Shown: piece after piece, positions 60,408 to 64,000 of the stretch | Layout: each line of letters begins with the position of its first letter | How positions within the stretch are numbered: position 1 is the first letter of the stretch | DNA from: Rhopalosiphum padi | Taxonomy: Eukaryota > Arthropoda > Insecta > Hemiptera > Aphididae | DNA length: 64,000 nucleotides | Reading direction: 5' to 3' | Assembly: GCF_020882245.1 (NCBI RefSeq) | Contig: NC_083597.1 | Coordinates: 84,112,152-84,176,151, forward strand | Program-made: the position numbers and the translations under genes | The notes under the pieces: generated by a model | Told to the model about the DNA's origin: nothing | Databases searched by the model: none | What the model saw: only the letters and a program-made list of their open reading frames with translations

Positions 60408-61102
60408 TTCTAAATTTTAGAAATAAAAATATTTTTATTAAATAATACAAATTAAAATTTACAACGTTATTATTACACAACAGTTGTTATTAATTTCATA
60501 TTCATATTTTCATTGTTTACTCATAACATTGAATATATATGTTCTACTATGCTCATAATAAAATTATCTAATGATAAGTTATTTTATCATACTTTTATTT
60601 ATCTATGATTACTTATCAATTTGGTTATTTTGTTACACAGTTTTATACCCATTGAACTATATGATAACTATAAATATATACCACGGAGAATATTTTAATA
60701 AATTCATTACACTACCCAAGGTATAAAATAGGCATATATAATATGTTATGACTTATGAGCTGATAAATCAGAAATAAAATTAAGATATACCCTAGAGTAA
60801 AATTACTCTATGAGATATAATATTTATATCTTAATTCATGGTCATAACTCATAATTAAAGAATAAATAATATACTATAACTCAATAGCTGTGATTGAGAT
60901 ATATAAGCTAGTGATATAAAAGATATAGTCATAATGTATATTTTAAGATCGTGATATGGACTCCCGGCTTCATGATAAATTACCATTGATAAGTAGTAGT
61001 TGATACCTCATCGTATAATATGTAAATTGTGTAATAATAATATTTTTATTTATTAATTATTAGTTGTTAATTGTAATACCTATACCAATATACATTTATA
61101 AA
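60408..61102. promoter_or_regulatory. Shared upstream region of SPG7 (-) and the oxidoreductase gene (+)
   Basis: The two start codons point away from each other across 695 bp, so promoter elements of both must lie here. TTATCA/TGATAA words recur. A perfect hairpin AGAGTAAAATTACTCT at 60794-60809 sits inside a longer imperfect one bounded by TAAGATATA and TATATCTTA (60781-60833). Function is inferred only from position. Confidence 0.5.
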
Positions 61103-63501
61103 ATGAAATATATTACTCGTATTATTCATAACATTCATGTAAATCATGAAATGCGAAATGTTCGTTCAAAATTCACAAAAGCTGCTGTTCTAAAAACTGC
61201 TAAAGAACCATTGGTTCTTGAAGATTTTAAAATAGCAGATAAACTCAAAGAAGGCCAAGTAAATATAACAAAGTTTTTAAATTTTTAGATTTTCTAATTA
61301 AATAACTGTATATTTAGCTCCGGATTTCTGTAAAGTATTGTGCTGTGAACATGTCTGATGCTTTAATTTGCTCTGGGTTATCTGAAATCAAACCACTTTT
61401 GCCATTTGTTCCCGGTTTTGAGATTGTTGGGGAAGTAATTGAATCCAAAGCTACAAATGCCGATGATGAAGAAGAAGATATATCAGTAGGTGATCGAGTG
61501 TTAGTTTTAAACAAAGAAATCATGGGTGGATTTGCAGAAGAATGTATTGTTGATGAAAAAGTATACAATTATTATTTATTATAAGTATAAAATTGTAATT
61601 TCTCTAATGTTTAGGATGTTTTTGGAATACCGTCAGAATTGTCTTATGAAACCGCTGTGTCAATTGGAGACAGTTATGCAACAGCGTTAATAGGATTGGC
61701 TCGCCGTGGAAACCTAAAAAAAGATAATACTATCTTAGTAACAGCAGCTGCTGGTGGTTTAGGTTTAGCTGCAGTCGATATAGCTGCAAACATGTGTAAA
61801 GCTAAAGTATAATAATTTATTAATTTATAAAATAACAAAACAGATTACCCTTATTTAACAATTTAAGGTTATTGGAGCTTGTCGTTTGGAAAAAAATACA
61901 TCTATTGTAAGAGATAAAGGAGCTTTTATTTCATTTGAAATTAAAAGTCCCGAGTCTTTGTGCAAAAGAGTATTAAAGGAAACTGATGGCAAAGGCGTAG
62001 ATGTGGTATTTGATGCTGTTGGCGGAGAAATTTTTCCATCAGCATTAGATTGGTACAGTAATAATTATTTTAATGAATTTTTAATAAAATATAAATCAAT
62101 AAATAGTTATGACCTGTTTTTAATTTAGTGTTGGCCATGAAGGTAAAGTAATAGTTGCAGGTTTTGCATCATTACAACTACCACAGTTAAATATTAATGA
62201 ACTTCTACGCCGGCCTTCATTTAGTTTAATCGGTGTATCATTGAATAATTACCGTAAACATTCAGTAAGGATATACAGGTAGATATTGATAATATTAATA
62301 TTTTAAGTAAATATTTTTAAATATTACTAGCTATGTTTAAACTTTAAAGTACGAGAGAAAAATGACTAAGCATCTGAATTTTTCAAAAAATATAGAATAT
62401 CAAATAATTCTTTAAATCTAATAAAATATAAAGGAACGCAAATACATAATTGTGCCAATAAATATGGATAATCAATATTCTCATATAATAAATTATATAC
62501 AAATATTACATCTGACAATTGTCTTCTAAGGCAGTGTTTCTCAACCAGGGGGTTACGATTGCCTTGATTGTGGGGTCGTGTAGGTTAAAAATTATACAAA
62601 TGTATACTAAATATAGATAGGAGGGGGTTACGAGACTAAAAAGGTTGAGAAACTCTGTTCTAAGGGACAAAGAATTTAAACCAATTAAACATTTAAAAAT
62701 ATCATTAATTTCTCTAGATAAAGGTAAATTAGTGATAAATGCTACTCTCTTAATATTTTTATAATGAAGATCATTGATATAAGTTGATATATTTTGTGAC
62801 TAAATTCATAAGCCTCATCTTATAGGAAGAACATATAAGAGAATAATACAAAGTTTTCAAGCAATATAAATTATTAATATTTTGAGTATTTATATTAATG
62901 AAACCAAACATCTTATATGATTTGTTTAATATTAGCTTATCGTTTTAAATGACAAATCATGTTTAAAATGATTATTCAAATCTTTCATACCATAAACTCT
63001 ATTTAATTAATTATTATTGTTGATTCTATTTTTAAAAATAATTAGAGTTTTGGAGCAAGTAAAAGAAATAACCTTATATTTAATAATATTGAGGGGTAGA
63101 TAATAAGTTTTATACTACGCAAAAACAAGTCTAAATTCTTTTGAAAAAGTTCAGTCTGCCATAGTATTAATCGGACAATAAAGTTAATCATCATACAAAT
63201 ACTAATTACAGCCATTTATATAATGTCTATAAAACAGGTACATGTATGTGGGTAGAATGTAATAATTATTAAATACTTAACTATATAAATGTTTAATATG
63301 TATGAGTAAAAATGTTTATTTAACCATTAAAACGATTTGTTGACCAGGCAATCTGTCAAAGATGTATTAACCATGTGTAAAATGGGCGTTATTACTCCAA
63401 ATATATCAGAAACATTAAAACTTGATCAAGTAAATGAAGCATTAGAACATTTTTCAACTGACAAAAGTAGTGGTAAAATTTTATTAAAAATTGCTGATTG
63501 A
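61103..63501 (+). CDS. Quinone-oxidoreductase-like protein 2 type dehydrogenase (zeta-crystallin/MDR family)
   Basis: Member of the medium-chain dehydrogenase/reductase superfamily, NADPH:quinone-reductase-like branch without catalytic zinc. The substrate is not known. Six exons: 61103-61258, 61318-61560, 61615-61806, 61868-62052, 62129-62278, 63348-63501, GT-AG with matching phases, giving 359 residues. The start is the ATG at 61103 (MKYITRIIHNIHVN); the frame is open further upstream but has no earlier ATG. The N-terminal 25 or so residues are basic and could direct it to mitochondria. Family marks: RISVKYCAVNMSDALICSG, PFVPGFEIVGEV, DSYATALIGLARRG, then the dinucleotide fold TAAAGGLGLAAVDIA, and DVVFDAVGGEIF. 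The end SSGKILLKIAD is usual for the family. The long last intron, 62279-63347, holds a MITE. Head to head with SPG7. Confidence 0.92.
62532..62657. mobile_element. hAT-type MITE, 126 bp, perfect TSD TTCTAAGG
   Basis: Starts CAGTGTTTCTCAACCAGG and ends AAGGTTGAGAAACTCTG. It is flanked by TTCTAAGG at 62524-62531 and 62658-62665. A very short, non-coding hAT derivative in the last intron of the oxidoreductase gene. Confidence 0.9.
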
Positions 63502-64000
63502 TTGGTAAGAATAAAGAATTTAAAATTAAGTAGAATTTACTGTTAAAAATACTTAAAGAGTTGTTTTATGGCATTTATAAGTATTATACAAATACATGAA
63601 AGTTTTTTGTTTATTTTATTGAGTTTTCAAATAACTTTATATTATTGGTATGAATGGTATGCTATTGATACAATATTTCATAATAGCTAGGAAAGTTAAC
63701 CAATTTTATTAACTAGTTCAAATTAAGTTATCCTAAAAAAAAGAGTAATATTAAGCTAAGTTAATTTTAAAATATAAATTAATTTAAGTATGTATAGTTG
63801 TACATTTTCAGAAAAATTATAACTCATTTTAAAAGTTACTTTTCTTTACCTTTAATGTTTTAACTACATTCCTATACATTTTTAATTTATCGAAAGGAAA
63901 ATTACTAGTTTTGGTATATTATAAATTATAATAATATTCAATATTATTTTAATTAACTGTCCATATTTGTCCAAACGGTTTGGGTGACCACAAGGATAAG
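63502..64000. other. 3' flank of the oxidoreductase gene
   Basis: A/T-rich sequence that must include the 3' UTR. No canonical AATAAA close to the stop was evident, and no other gene was seen before the window ends. Confidence 0.4.

Overview
This is an insect nuclear genome fragment. It is very AT-rich, its genes are split by GT-AG introns, and it is full of short DNA transposons. Gene content and repeat flavour suggest a hemipteran, most likely an aphid; the species is an inference, the insect assignment is firmer. Nothing prokaryotic, viral or CRISPR-like was seen, and no tRNA or rRNA gene was recognised.

Six protein genes can be read exon by exon, with splice phases that agree throughout. 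From left to right they are: the 3' part of Elongin B (+, 1022-1334); a 14-coding-exon PHD/TFIIS-central/SPOC protein of the PHF3/DIDO/Drosophila pps family (+, 8042-22482); the chaperonin subunit CCT1/TCP-1 alpha (+, 34755-37287); a type I activin/TGF-beta receptor orthologous to baboon (-, 42080-52970); paraplegin, the mitochondrial m-AAA protease subunit (-, 55425-60407); and a quinone-oxidoreductase-like medium-chain dehydrogenase (+, 61103-63501). They form no pathway or operon. Paraplegin and the oxidoreductase are head to head across 695 bp and could share a promoter. CCT1 and baboon are convergent.

Introns and intergenic DNA hold a dense transposon layer. There are many hAT-type non-autonomous elements, several with perfect 8-bp target-site duplications (1962, 11189, 14828, 23929, 32169, 33118, 50194, 62532). 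A 1.19-kb hAT element sits inside an older inverted-repeat element (3639-5693). There is also a Helitron-like element (5795-6280), a Tc1/mariner-like MITE (21200-21480), a decayed Jockey/I-like LINE antisense in a PHF3-like intron (15843-18650), two RTE-type LINE remnants, and a hAT/piggyBac block in the largest baboon intron. The interval 22.7-34.7 kb has no recognised gene but contains a GC/CpG-rich island (about 24.4-26.0 kb), part of which is duplicated at 28.4 kb.

The most interesting observations are: two tandem alternative ligand-binding exons in baboon whose phases force mutually exclusive use; a one-base frame break in a run of nine A's that separates the PHD finger from the rest of the PHF3-like protein; an in-frame 30-bp coding minisatellite in the same gene; and the nested hAT insertion. 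No wholly new biological system was found.
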